A DNA stretch of 64,000 nt from Gordonibacter sp. 28C (GCF_003339845.1 NZ_PPTR01000010.1:1-64000); one strand, 5' to 3'. Counted from the first letter of the stretch, positions 1 through 8,112 are shown. The notes: a model not told the origin generated them from the letters alone. Numbers and translations: made by a program.

Positions 1-390
1 TACCGCGAGCAGTTCCGCAACGGCGCGCGGGACCGCAGGGAGCTGCTCTACTCCCACGAGGCGTCGGGGCGCTACGTCTGCACTCGGGTCCTGACCCACC
101 TCGAGCCTAGGCCGTTCATGAGCTGCGCCAACAGGTGGGCCGTCGGCGAGAGGCACGGCCACGCGTCAATGGCGGTTCGGCAGCGGATTCCATCGATCGC
201 GGTCAAAAACGCCGGAACTGCGTCGCTCCGCCGGCCCTTGCAACGCCCTTCTGATTTCCGACGATCTCGCGAGCAGGGAAAACGCGGATCAAGGCGCCGC
301 CGAGCGTCCTCGCATGGCCGTGCGGCGACGAACAACCGTCAAAAACGGCCGCGAAAGCCGAAATCCGCCGTCAAACCGGAATCGACATAG
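1..390 (+). CDS. 3' end of an unidentified ORF (partial)
   Basis: Frame 1 is open from the window edge to a TAG at 388-390. The first roughly 50 codons have a plausible protein composition (for example the stretch HEASGRYVCTRVLTHLEPRP). From about position 175 the translation becomes Arg/Ser/Lys-rich and low in complexity, as expected for non-coding DNA read through. I do not recognise the family. It may be the tail of a gene that starts upstream, or a decayed gene whose original stop was lost. No downstream gene is close enough to suggest an operon. Treat it as a weak call. Confidence 0.3.
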   Translation, partial: YREQFRNGARDRRELLYSHEASGRYVCTRVLTHLEPRPFMSCANRWAVGERHGHASMAVRQRIPSIAVKNAGTASLRRPLQRPSDFRRSREQGKRGSRRRRASSHGRAATNNRQKRPRKPKSAVKPEST

Positions 391-986
391 GCCCGTTCGA
401 GGCTGCATGGCGGCGGATCGCCATCAGGCGCGACGTGGGGGCGTGTCGATGGTGGTCTAACAGCGGAAGTCGGATCTGGCTCAAAAGATCAAATAAAGAT
501 CCGCGAAGGCCGGTTCCGCCGCCATGGAGGCAAGGGAACGAAGCCGATGCCCCAAGGACGAACGACGCGCAGGTTGAACCCCCTCACCCCTACGGACCCT
601 TTGCTCGGCCCACGAGGAATCGGAGGGGCTACGCGGGCCCGCTGTAGATTCCGCATGGTCAACAGTCCAGTGGACTGTTGACACACTACGTTCCGCGCCC
701 GAGCGGGCGCACCCGAGAGCGGCTATGCCGATCTCGGGTGTGGGCTGTTCGCGCGAGCCAGGACTGACCGAACAGCGGGCCCGCGCAGCCCCTCCGATTC
801 CGGCCCAGGTTGACCAGCCGATCAAAGCCCCAGGTCACCATCTCATACCAACGTACTGATTCGCAATCTGCATACTCATTACGCGATACGCTCATACCGG
901 GCGCATGCTTTACTCGCACCAACCCTAGAGGGGGCGGACCGATTGGGGCGGACACCCGACAGGACCGCGAATCGAGAGGAGTTGCG
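391..986. other. intergenic region upstream of the molybdoenzyme operon
   Basis: About 600 bases have no convincing gene; the short ORFs on both strands lack ribosome sites and are composition artefacts. The region holds a large palindromic element (618-799, listed separately). From about 830 to 930 it holds a relatively AT-rich stretch that is the likely promoter area of the molybdopterin gene. I cannot assign -35/-10 boxes there with confidence. Positions 363-480 also resemble sequence at about 42850-43025 (see findings). Confidence 0.5.
618..799. repeat. palindromic intergenic element, family A copy 1
   Basis: The arms at 618-645 and 772-799 are reverse complements over about 28 bases, apart from a mismatch or two. 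Inside lies a perfect palindrome at 658-682 (arms GTCAACAGTCCA / TGGACTGTTGAC). It is followed by a core of the type GGCTGTTCGCGCGAGCCAGGA that recurs at 14391-14503 and 30729-30835. No ORF is conserved inside, so it looks like a non-autonomous palindromic repeat. Confidence 0.75.
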
Positions 987-3365
987 ATGGTTGAAAACGC
1001 AGTCGCGGAGAAGGACCGCGACGAGATCGGCACATCCAAAGAGGAGAACCAGTTCAACTTTGGCGCCGGCAAGAGGCAAGAGGTCGACCCGCGCTGGAAG
1101 CACCCGGGCGAGTGGCAGTACGAGGAAGACGGCATGATCGTCACCCGCACCTCGGTGTGGTCGGCCCCGGGCTGCCACGAGGGCTGCGGCGTGCTGGTGT
1201 ACTCCGACAAGGAGACCGGCAAGTTCATCAAGTGCGAGGGCGACCCGGACGACCCGTACAACCGCGGCGCGCTGTGCCCGCGCTGCCTGGCCTTCAAGCA
1301 GGTGGAGTTCCACCCCGACCGCATCCTGTACCCCATGAAGCGCGCCGGTGAGCGCGGCGAGGGCAAGTGGGAGCGCATCACGTGGGACGAGGCCCTCGAG
1401 ACGTGCTACAAGGAATTCCGCCGCATCGCCATGACGTACGGCGGCGACTCTATCCACGCCCTGCGCGGCACCGCCCGCGACAACCAGTGGCAGGTCGGCC
1501 GCATGGTCAACACGTTCGGCAGCCCGAACGAGTACGGCTTCCTGTCCGGCACCGCCTGCTACCTGCCCCGCCTTTCGCTCATGATCATGACGTACGGCGG
1601 CATGCTCATCGCCGACTTCTCGCAGTTCTCGGCGCTGCGCTACGACGACCCCGAGTGGGTCTGCCCCGAGTGCACCATCGTGTGGGGCTGCAACCCCACC
1701 ATCTCCAACCCCGACTTCTTCATGGGCCACTGGGTCACCGACGCCATGAAGCTGGGCTGCAAGCTCATCTCCGTCGAGCCGCGCGTCACGTGGCTGGCCG
1801 CGCACGCCGACATCCACCTGCAGCTGCGCCCCGGCACCGACACGGGCCTGGCGCTGGGCATGATCAAGGTCATCATCGACGAGGACCTGTACGACCACGA
1901 CTTCGTCGACCGCTGGACGTACGGCTTCGACCAGCTGGCCGAGCGCGCCCGCGAGCTGTCGCTTGACCAGGTGGAGGAAATGACCTGGGTGCCGAAGGAG
2001 AAGATCGTCGCCGCCGCGCGCCTGTTCGCCACCTCCAAGCCGGCGAACGTCGTGTGGGGCCTCGCCGTGGACATGCAGAGCCAGGGCACGCCCTGCGCCG
2101 CCGCCATCGCGGCGCTGTGGACCATCACCGGCAACCTCGACGTGCCGGGCGGCATGTGCTACACCGCCTCCCCCATGGGCGTCGACCAGCCCTCCGCCGG
2201 CGCATGGGGCATCTACGACCTCATCAACGAGGAGATGCAGAAGAAGCGCGTGGGCTGGAAAGAGTTCCCCATGTACCGCTACGGCCTCACCCAGGCCATG
2301 CCCGACATGTGCCTCGAGTACATGGAGGCCGACAAGGTCAAGGGCGTGTGGATCCAAACGTCCAACGGCATCGCCTGCATGAGCTGCGAGGTGGACCGCT
2401 GGTACAAGGCCATGAAGAAGCCCGAGTTCATCGCCGCCGTCGACATCTTCATGACGCCGACCATCCAGTCGTGCGCCGACATCGTCATGCCGGTGCAGAC
2501 CTGGGCCGAGAAGCACTCCGTGCGCGCCCACTACTACTTCCTGTCGGCCATCACCGGCGGTTGCGCCGCCGAGGGCGAGGCGAAGTCCGATTGCGAGATC
2601 AACCGCGAGCTCGCCCAGTACTTCGACAACGACGACGAGTTCAACCAGGCCATCGGCCGCCCCGAGGGCAAGCAGCACACGTGGCCGTGGGCGACAGAGG
2701 ACGAGGTGTACGACGAGATCGTGAAGCCCTCCGGATTCACCTTCCACGAGCTCATGGAGCACGGCCCGGTCTACCAGAAGTACGTGTACAAGAAGTACGA
2801 GAAGGGCCTCATGCGCCCCGACGGCCAGCCCGGCTTCAACACCCCCACCGGCCGCATCGAGTTCTACTCCACGCTGTTCGAGAAGTTCGGCTACGATCCG
2901 CTGCCCTACATCGAGGAGCCCGGCATCGGCCCGGTGACCACGCCCGACCTGTACGAGGAGTACCCGCTCATCATGATCACGGGCGCCCGCACCACCTCGT
3001 TCTTCCACTCCGAGCACCGTCAGATCCCCTACCTGCGCCAGCTCACGCCCGATCCGTGGGTGCAGATCCATCCGCGCACGGCCAAGGACCTCAACATCTC
3101 CGAGGGCGACTGGGTGTGGATCGAGAACCATCGCGGCCGCTGCCGCCAGCGCGCCCGCCTCACGTTCGAGGTGCACGAGAAGGAAATCGCCGCCCAGCAC
3201 GGCTGGTGGTTCCCCGAGCAGGACGGCGCCGAGCCGAACCTGTACGGCTTCCGCCAGTCCAACATCAACCAGCTACTGGCCAACAAGCCCGGCACGACCG
3301 GCTTCGGTGCCGACCTGAAGTGCACGCTGTGCAAGGTCTACCGCTGCAAGGAGGAGGAACTGTAA
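987..3365 (+). CDS. molybdopterin-dependent oxidoreductase, catechol-dehydroxylase-like large subunit
   Basis: A 792-residue member of the DMSO-reductase superfamily (bis-MGD molybdenum enzymes). The start at 987 is chosen because of the upstream purine-rich site GAGAGGA; an in-frame upstream extension has no such site. N-terminal cysteines at 63, 67, 83, 97 and 100 sit where the [4Fe-4S] region usually lies, but the first Cys of the usual CxxCxxxC is absent. A Cys at about 191 (GTACYLPR) is a candidate Mo ligand. The C-terminal molydopterin-dinucleotide-binding domain is present (ITGARTTSFFHSEHRQ). There is no Tat signal, so the enzyme should be cytoplasmic. This matches the soluble Gordonibacter-type catechol dehydroxylases, which pair with a small FeS subunit and an MFS carrier rather than a membrane complex. 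The family call is firm. The substrate is inference; pyrogallol transhydroxylase or acetylene-hydratase-like chemistry are alternatives. Confidence 0.85.
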   Translation: MVENAVAEKDRDEIGTSKEENQFNFGAGKRQEVDPRWKHPGEWQYEEDGMIVTRTSVWSAPGCHEGCGVLVYSDKETGKFIKCEGDPDDPYNRGALCPRCLAFKQVEFHPDRILYPMKRAGERGEGKWERITWDEALETCYKEFRRIAMTYGGDSIHALRGTARDNQWQVGRMVNTFGSPNEYGFLSGTACYLPRLSLMIMTYGGMLIADFSQFSALRYDDPEWVCPECTIVWGCNPTISNPDFFMGHWVTDAMKLGCKLISVEPRVTWLAAHADIHLQLRPGTDTGLALGMIKVIIDEDLYDHDFVDRWTYGFDQLAERARELSLDQVEEMTWVPKEKIVAAARLFATSKPANVVWGLAVDMQSQGTPCAAAIAALWTITGNLDVPGGMCYTASPMGVDQPSAGAWGIYDLINEEMQKKRVGWKEFPMYRYGLTQAMPDMCLEYMEADKVKGVWIQTSNGIACMSCEVDRWYKAMKKPEFIAAVDIFMTPTIQSCADIVMPVQTWAEKHSVRAHYYFLSAITGGCAAEGEAKSDCEINRELAQYFDNDDEFNQAIGRPEGKQHTWPWATEDEVYDEIVKPSGFTFHELMEHGPVYQKYVYKKYEKGLMRPDGQPGFNTPTGRIEFYSTLFEKFGYDPLPYIEEPGIGPVTTPDLYEEYPLIMITGARTTSFFHSEHRQIPYLRQLTPDPWVQIHPRTAKDLNISEGDWVWIENHRGRCRQRARLTFEVHEKEIAAQHGWWFPEQDGAEPNLYGFRQSNINQLLANKPGTTGFGADLKCTLCKVYRCKEEEL

Positions 3366-3724
3366 TGGCACGCAACGGAATTCTCGTCGATTACCAGTAC
3401 TGCACGGGGTGCTACTCGTGCGAGGTGGCCTGCCAGGCCGAGCACGAGCTGCCGCTCGAGCAATGGGGCGTGCGCGTCATGCAGAACGGCCCCTGGCCGG
3501 TGAAGGACGCCGAAGGCAACGAGACGGACAACTACGTCTACGACTTCATCCCGTCGTTCACGAAGATCTGCGACCTGTGCGCCACGCGGCAGGAGAAGGG
3601 CAAGCTTCCCTCCTGCGTGTTTCACTGCCAGGCGAAGTGCATGGAGTTCGGCCCGGTGGACGAGCTTGTGAAGAGCCTCGACTCCAAGCCGCAGCAGTAC
3701 CTCTGGGTGCCGCCCTGCGCGTAG
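3365..3724 (+). CDS. 4Fe-4S ferredoxin-type small subunit of the molybdoenzyme
   Basis: A 119-residue electron-transfer partner. Its ATG overlaps the large subunit's TAA by one base, so the two are translationally coupled. Cys13/16/19/23 form a CxxCxxCxxxC cluster motif (CTGCYSCEVAC). A second set, Cys69/72/84/88/92, can ligate another [4Fe-4S] cluster. It is shorter than the NrfC/DmsB type (about 200 residues, four clusters) and lacks a membrane anchor, in keeping with a soluble two-subunit reductase. It probably passes electrons to the molybdenum centre; the upstream donor is not identifiable here. Confidence 0.85.
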   Translation: MARNGILVDYQYCTGCYSCEVACQAEHELPLEQWGVRVMQNGPWPVKDAEGNETDNYVYDFIPSFTKICDLCATRQEKGKLPSCVFHCQAKCMEFGPVDELVKSLDSKPQQYLWVPPCA

Positions 3725-3738
3725 GGTAAACTATCGAC

Positions 3739-3764
3739 GGATGGGACGGTTCGCCGTCCCATCC
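3739..3764 (+). terminator. hairpin terminator after the FeS subunit
   Basis: The stem GGATGGGACGG / CCGTCCCATCC with a TTCG-type tetraloop is followed by CTGCTTTGTT. It ends the two-subunit transcription unit 15 bases after the stop. Confidence 0.8.
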
Positions 3765-3794
3765 CTGCTTTGTTCCGTAAACGCAGGTCGAACC

Positions 3795-3898
3795 GTAGGG
3801 ACGATCCCCTGATCGCCCGCTCGCGCGCAGCGCGAGAACGCTGCCCTCGGTTGCTTTTCCGGCTTCGCCGGAACGGGCGATCAGGGGATCGCCCCTAC
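3795..3898. repeat. palindromic element, family B copy 1
   Basis: About 104 bases with long outer arms (GTAGGGACGATCCCCTGATC ... GATCAGGGGATCGCCCCTAC) and two inner hairpins (CTCGCGCGCAGCGCGAG and TTCCGGCTTCGCCGGAA). It is nearly identical to 5901-6004 and folds into a three-stem cruciform. It lies between the terminator and the MFS gene. Confidence 0.85.
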
Positions 3899-3949
3899 GA
3901 GTCATCCTGCGGGTACTTTAAGGGGAAAACACACCAAGGGGGAATCATC

Positions 3950-5245
3950 ATGGCTGAATTGACCGCCGATCAAATAGCCAAGCAAGACAAGGTTTCCGGC
4001 AAGGCATGGGGCATCCTCGCCGTCACGTACCTCGCGAGCTTCTGCGCGCCGCTGTGCCAGTTCAAGATCCCGCCGCTGGCGTCGTGGCTGTTCCCGGCGT
4101 TCCACGGCGCGCTCGACTCCGTCACGTTCGGAACGCTCATGAGCGCCATCGCCATCATCGGCGTGGTGCTGGCCTTCCCCGCCGCGTTCATCGCACGGCG
4201 CATGGGACTGAAGAACGTCATCCTGCTGTCGGTGGCGTGCCTGGGCGTGGGCTCGGCATTGGGCGGCCTCGCGAACGATCTCGCCGGGCTCATGGGAAGC
4301 CGCCTTCTGGAGGGCGTGGGCATCGGCCTTATCGGCGTGGCCGCGCCGTCGTGCGTGACCATCTGGTTCCCGGAGCGCAAGCGGGGACTCGCGCTGGGCA
4401 TATGGGCCACCTGGGTGCCCGTGGGCTCCGTGGTGGCGTTCAACACCGCGCCCGCCATCGCCGGCGCGTTCGGCTACCAGGCGGTGTTCTTCGCCATCGC
4501 GGTCGTGTGCGCGGTAGCGTTCGCGCTGTTCGCCCTCGTGTACAAGATGCCTCCGGGCGCCACGGGCGACATGGGCGTGGAGGGCACGTTCAAGGAGTCG
4601 CTCAGGTACTGCAAGAACCGCCGCATCTGGATCTTGGGCGCCGTGTTCTTCCTGTTCGCCTTCACCACCATCGGCATCATGAACACGTATTACAACACGT
4701 TTCTGGAAACGCAGCTGGGCTTCGACGCGCAGACCGCCTCGACGCTCTCGTCCGTCATCATGTTCCTGTCGCTCATCGTGGCGCCGCTCACGGGCTTCGT
4801 GTCCGACCGCCTGCCGCTCGGCCGCAAGTACATCGTGGGCCTGGTGATGATGCTGCTGCTCATACCCACCGGGTTCTTCATGTTCTACACCGGCAACGGG
4901 GCCGTCGCCGTCATGTGGGTCACCATCGTGCTGCAGGGCGTGGGCGGCGGCATGTGCGGCGGCAGCCTGCGCCCCATGGCCCCCATGCTCATGCGCAACA
5001 CCGCCATGGGCGCCACCATGGCCATGGCCATCATGCAGTTCTGCCAGAACCTCGGGTCGGCCGTGGGATCGCCGCTGTTCGGCGCCGTCATGTCGCAGAC
5101 CGGCTGGCAGACCGCGAGCCTGGTCCTGCAGCTTCCCGCCTACGTGCTGGCCTTCGTGCTGTGCTTCTTCATCCTGCCGCGCGGCAAGAACGTGAAGAAG
5201 CTCGACGACGTGCCGGCCGAGGAGGCGTGGCCGAGCGGGTTCTAG
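3950..5245 (+). CDS. MFS transporter
   Basis: A 431-residue protein with about twelve hydrophobic segments and two six-helix halves split by a polar loop near residues 205-220. The cytoplasmic loop motif after TM2 (ARRMGLKN) fits the major facilitator superfamily, as does the SDRLPLGRK sequence in the second half. The start at 3950 is set by AAGGGGGA seven bases upstream. It lies downstream of the molybdoenzyme pair, from which the terminator and repeat B1 separate it, so it may have its own promoter. By context it should import the dehydroxylase substrate or export its product. Direction and substrate cannot be read from sequence. Confidence 0.85.
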   Translation: MAELTADQIAKQDKVSGKAWGILAVTYLASFCAPLCQFKIPPLASWLFPAFHGALDSVTFGTLMSAIAIIGVVLAFPAAFIARRMGLKNVILLSVACLGVGSALGGLANDLAGLMGSRLLEGVGIGLIGVAAPSCVTIWFPERKRGLALGIWATWVPVGSVVAFNTAPAIAGAFGYQAVFFAIAVVCAVAFALFALVYKMPPGATGDMGVEGTFKESLRYCKNRRIWILGAVFFLFAFTTIGIMNTYYNTFLETQLGFDAQTASTLSSVIMFLSLIVAPLTGFVSDRLPLGRKYIVGLVMMLLLIPTGFFMFYTGNGAVAVMWVTIVLQGVGGGMCGGSLRPMAPMLMRNTAMGATMAMAIMQFCQNLGSAVGSPLFGAVMSQTGWQTASLVLQLPAYVLAFVLCFFILPRGKNVKKLDDVPAEEAWPSGF

Positions 5246-5332
5246 CCGCAACGAGCGGAACGGCGTGCGTGCGCTGCGCCGCCCCGCTCGCACCACCCAT
5301 GTCGCAGCGCCGCCGAGTTCGAAGGAGCCACC

Positions 5333-5875
5333 ATGGACTATCAAGGACTGAAGGAAAGCATCGACCAGGCGCCGCTGGCGTCGCGCGCGGCGCTCGAGCG
5401 CCTGCTGCTGTACGTGTCGACGGGCCCGAACGTGTCCCCCGACTACCAGCCGTACTTGGAAGGCGCCTCGTCCTACCAGGACTTCTTCAACGCGATCTAC
5501 GCCGACGACGGCAAGAAGGACACCTCGGTGTGGGCCGAATGGGCGTCGCTCAAGCGCAAGAGCTGGCTCAACCGCTTCGAGCCCAACATCCTGCTGGAGA
5601 ACCTGCGCTTGAAAAGCGACGGCCTGCCGGTGCAGTTCGGCACGGGCCTGTTCTTGGCCCCCACGGGCAGCCGCGACAACATCGCGAACTTCTACGTGTT
5701 CAAACAGGGCGCGTTCAATGCGGAGGCGGCCGAGTTCGTCACGTCCATCGGCGGCACGTTCGTCTGCGCCGGCTACGAGTTCGCCGGCATCTACGGCGTG
5801 TACAAGTACCGCGGCAGCGTGGTGTTCGAGGAGTGGGAGGCCGACCGCGAGCCGGTGCCCGCCGAGAAGGACTAG
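5333..5875 (+). CDS. uncharacterised 180-residue protein of the molybdoenzyme locus
   Basis: A soluble protein with no signal peptide or membrane segment. It has a clear ribosome site (GAAGGAG) seven bases before ATG 5333. The N-terminal half is helical and acidic. The C-terminal half is mixed, with GTGLFLAPTGS and YEFAGIYGVYKYRGSVVFEE. I do not recognise a family. It is not an evident TorD/DmsD-type chaperone, although its position beside a molybdoenzyme makes a maturation or substrate-handling role worth testing. Only about 90 bases separate it from the MFS stop, so co-transcription is likely. Confidence 0.75.
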   Translation: MDYQGLKESIDQAPLASRAALERLLLYVSTGPNVSPDYQPYLEGASSYQDFFNAIYADDGKKDTSVWAEWASLKRKSWLNRFEPNILLENLRLKSDGLPVQFGTGLFLAPTGSRDNIANFYVFKQGAFNAEAAEFVTSIGGTFVCAGYEFAGIYGVYKYRGSVVFEEWEADREPVPAEKD

Positions 5876-5900
5876 CCTCAAGAAGCATGCCGGTTGCCCC

Positions 5901-6004
5901 GTAGGGGCGATCTCCTGATCGCCCGCTCGCGCGAAGCGCGAGAACGCGGCCCCCGGTTGCTTTTCCGGCTTCGCCGGAACGGGCGATCAGGAGATCGCCC
6001 CTGC
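5901..6004. repeat. palindromic element, family B copy 2
   Basis: Second copy of the element at 3795-3898, with the same three-stem architecture. The outer arms carry changes on both sides that keep them complementary (CTCCTGATC / GATCAGGAG here, CCCCTGATC / GATCAGGGG in copy 1). This suggests selection or conversion that maintains the fold. Confidence 0.85.
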
Positions 6005-6035
6005 GAAAACCGCCCAAAAAAGAAGGAGGCCCGCC

Positions 6036-6251
6036 ATGAGCCGCAAGAAGAAGATGACGCCCGCGCAGAAGGCGGCGGCGCGCTGGGACGAACCGGACGC
6101 CGTCGTGCCGGGCGAGCCGACCGAGGCCGCCGCCCGCCAACCCGACCAAGCCCCTCCCGCCTTCTCGGCGAAAAACGTGCTCGTGGCCGTAGCCGGCATC
6201 GCCCTCGTGGCCGCCGTCGGCTACTTCTCCATGGGCGGCATAGGAGGTTAG
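6036..6251 (+). CDS. small single-pass membrane protein
   Basis: 71 residues with a strong ribosome site (AGAAGGAGG) before ATG 6036. The N-terminus is highly basic (SRKKKMTPAQKAAAR), followed by a Pro/Ala-rich acidic linker. One transmembrane helix spans about residues 47-65 (VLVAVAGIALVAAVGYF), with a short Gly-rich tail. By the positive-inside rule the N-terminus is cytoplasmic. No family is recognised. A terminator follows 30 bases downstream, so this is the last gene of the cluster. Confidence 0.65.
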   Translation: MSRKKKMTPAQKAAARWDEPDAVVPGEPTEAAARQPDQAPPAFSAKNVLVAVAGIALVAAVGYFSMGGIGG

Positions 6252-6283
6252 CCGCAACCGCACAAGAATCGCACTCGAACGTT

Positions 6284-6315
6284 GGGCCGACTCCGGAGAT
6301 ATCCGGAGCCGGCCC
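6284..6315 (+). terminator. intrinsic terminator closing the molybdoenzyme cluster
   Basis: The stem GGGCCGACTCCGGA / TCCGGAGCCGGCCC (one mismatch) with loop GATA is followed by TTCTCGTTTTGC. Confidence 0.85.
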
Positions 6316-6646
6316 TTCTCGTTTTGCCCTTCCCTGTCCCCACCGTGGCATTTGAAATTGAAATAACCAATCGCAAAAGTGTCGGACATCCAACAGGCCG
6401 CCGAAGGAGCCGCATGGCTTAATACAGGTAGCAAAAAACAGGCTCCCCCGAGTTGAAACCAAAGAGCGCAGGACGGTTCGCTTCAACAAGCGAGCAGGTC
6501 AAACACTGTAAAAAGCAGATCGAACCAACGTTTTCGCCAGAGGAAGGCCATGCGCCTCTCTTGGCGAACGCCGCCCGAATGAAGCATCTCAGCGACTGGC
6601 TGTGTGCGATAGAGAGCAGAAGCGTCAGCGGAGGAAAGAGGGTACC
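6316..6646. other. leader/promoter region of the sulfotransferase cassette
   Basis: No gene is apparent. The stretch 6345-6520 is markedly less GC-rich than its surroundings, as expected of a promoter zone. An imperfect hairpin at 6528-6570 (CGTTTTCGCCAGAGG / CCTCTCTTGGCGAACG) lies about 80 bases before the start codon and may be an operator or leader structure. No clear -35/-10 pair could be chosen. Confidence 0.4.
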
Positions 6647-8074
6647 ATGGGCAGGCCAACAGTGTTTCCAACCGGAACGACCATCTACGATCCCGAGAAG
6701 TGCCAGAGCGGCTACACCTTGTTCACCGGGCCGAACAAGGGCGTGCTCCTCATCAACATGAACGGCAAGGTCGTTCGCTACTGGAAGGACTTCCAGGGGT
6801 TCCCTTGCAAGATGATCCCGGGCGGGCACCTGTTCGGACATTTGGGCGAGCGCGACCCCGAAGCCGCGTACCAGGACCAGACGGACGTGACCGAAGTCGA
6901 CTGGGACGGCAACGTCGAATGGACGTTCAACCGCAATCAACAGGTCAAAGACGACGACGAAGCCGGCGAGCAGTGGGTTGCCCGCGCGCACCACGACTTC
7001 CAGATCGAGGGCAACCCGGTGGGCTATCACGTTCCCGGGCAAGAATCGACCAACGACTTCAACAAAGTGCTCCTCCTCACGCACAACGACGTGCGCAAGC
7101 CCAAGATATCGCCGCAGCTTCTGTTGGACGACCGCCTGATCGAGGTGGACCGCGAGGGCAACATCCTGTGGGAGTGGAGCACGCTCGACCACATCAACGA
7201 CTTCAACTTCACCGAGGCCCAGAAAAACGTCATCTACCGCGACCCCAACACCCAAGACGCGGGCGCGGAAGGCGAAGGGGACCTCTTCCACGTCAACTGC
7301 GCCAGCTACCTGGGCCCCAACCACTGGTACGACGAAGGGGACGAGCGCTTCAACCCCAATAACATCATCATGGACTCCCGCGAGACGAACATGCTGTGGA
7401 TACTTGACCACGAGACCGGCAAGATCGTGTGGAAGATCGGGCCGGATTACACGCAAAGCCGCGAACTGCGCATCCTCGGCGCCATCATCGGCCCTCACCA
7501 CACCCATATGATCCCCCGGGGGCTGCCGGGCGAGGGCAACATTCTGGTCTACGACAACGGCGGCTGGGCGGGCTACGACCAGCCCTCGCAGGTGTCGAAA
7601 ACGGGATTGAAAACCCAGCGCCGCGACGGATCGCGCGTGATCGAGTTCGATCCGGTGACGCTGAAGGTGATCTGGGAATGCCGCGACACCAACGAGACCG
7701 TGGGCTTCCCGTTCAGCGCCCATAACTTCTACTCGCCGCTCACGAGCGACGCGCAGCGCCTGGAGAACGGCAATACGCTCATCTGCGAGGGCACCACGGG
7801 CAGGTTCATGGAAATGACCCCCGAGAAGGAGCTGGTGTGGGAATACGTCTACCCCGACGTGGGCCCCGCCCTGCTCTACCGCGCGTACCGCATTCCCTAC
7901 GAGTGGATCCCCCAGCTGGACGCGCCCGAGGAGGTCGCCATCCCCCGCTGCGACAACGCGCAGTTCCGCTTGCCCGGCGCCGAGGCGCCCGGTTACGACG
8001 AGGCAGAGGTCTCGGTCGAGGGGGCGAGGGGCTTCCACGCCAACATGGCCCACTGCGTGGACAAGCTCAACTAG
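6647..8074 (+). CDS. arylsulfotransferase (ASST)-family protein
   Basis: 475 residues. The start at 6647 follows GAGGAAAGAGG. Repeated segments of the type 'hydrophobic-D-x-x-G-x-hydrophobic-W-x-W' (VDWDGNVEWTF, VDREGNILWEWS, LDHETGKIVWKI, VTLKVIWECRD) indicate the beta-propeller of PAPS-independent arylsulfate sulfotransferases. The family hallmark GNTLICEGTTGRF is at about 375-387. Candidate catalytic histidines are H115/H116, H146, H284/H285/H287 and H359 (SAHNFYSP). Known enzymes of the type E. coli AssT are periplasmic. This one has no signal peptide, which implies cytoplasmic sulfuryl transfer between phenolic compounds or a divergent activity. It heads a cassette with an MFS carrier and a thioredoxin pair. 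Confidence 0.75.
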   Translation: MGRPTVFPTGTTIYDPEKCQSGYTLFTGPNKGVLLINMNGKVVRYWKDFQGFPCKMIPGGHLFGHLGERDPEAAYQDQTDVTEVDWDGNVEWTFNRNQQVKDDDEAGEQWVARAHHDFQIEGNPVGYHVPGQESTNDFNKVLLLTHNDVRKPKISPQLLLDDRLIEVDREGNILWEWSTLDHINDFNFTEAQKNVIYRDPNTQDAGAEGEGDLFHVNCASYLGPNHWYDEGDERFNPNNIIMDSRETNMLWILDHETGKIVWKIGPDYTQSRELRILGAIIGPHHTHMIPRGLPGEGNILVYDNGGWAGYDQPSQVSKTGLKTQRRDGSRVIEFDPVTLKVIWECRDTNETVGFPFSAHNFYSPLTSDAQRLENGNTLICEGTTGRFMEMTPEKELVWEYVYPDVGPALLYRAYRIPYEWIPQLDAPEEVAIPRCDNAQFRLPGAEAPGYDEAEVSVEGARGFHANMAHCVDKLN

Positions 8075-8080
8075 CGCGAA

Positions 8081-8112
8081 GCGGTCGGCGACCTGGCTTG
8101 GTCGCCGACCGC
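8081..8112 (+). terminator. intercistronic hairpin between the ASST-like and MFS genes
   Basis: A perfect 13-base stem (GCGGTCGGCGACC / GGTCGCCGACCGC) with a 6-base loop starts just after the sulfotransferase stop. There is no U-tract, so it is more likely an attenuating or RNA-stabilising structure than a full terminator. Confidence 0.55.

Noticed and set aside
879-3200. Very long minus-strand reading frame opposite the molybdoenzyme gene
   Set aside because: Its translation is Val/Ala/Gly/His/Arg-rich with no family motifs, and it lies exactly opposite a well-supported gene. It is an antisense artefact of high GC.
2054-3364. Upstream extension of the FeS subunit frame into the molybdoenzyme gene
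   Set aside because: The extension is Arg/His-rich non-protein-like sequence; the real start is the ATG at 3365, overlapping the previous stop.
5333-5875. Call of the 180-residue protein as a TorD-type molybdoenzyme chaperone
   Set aside because: It lacks the all-helical pattern and conserved motif of TorD/DmsD; only genomic context favours the idea.
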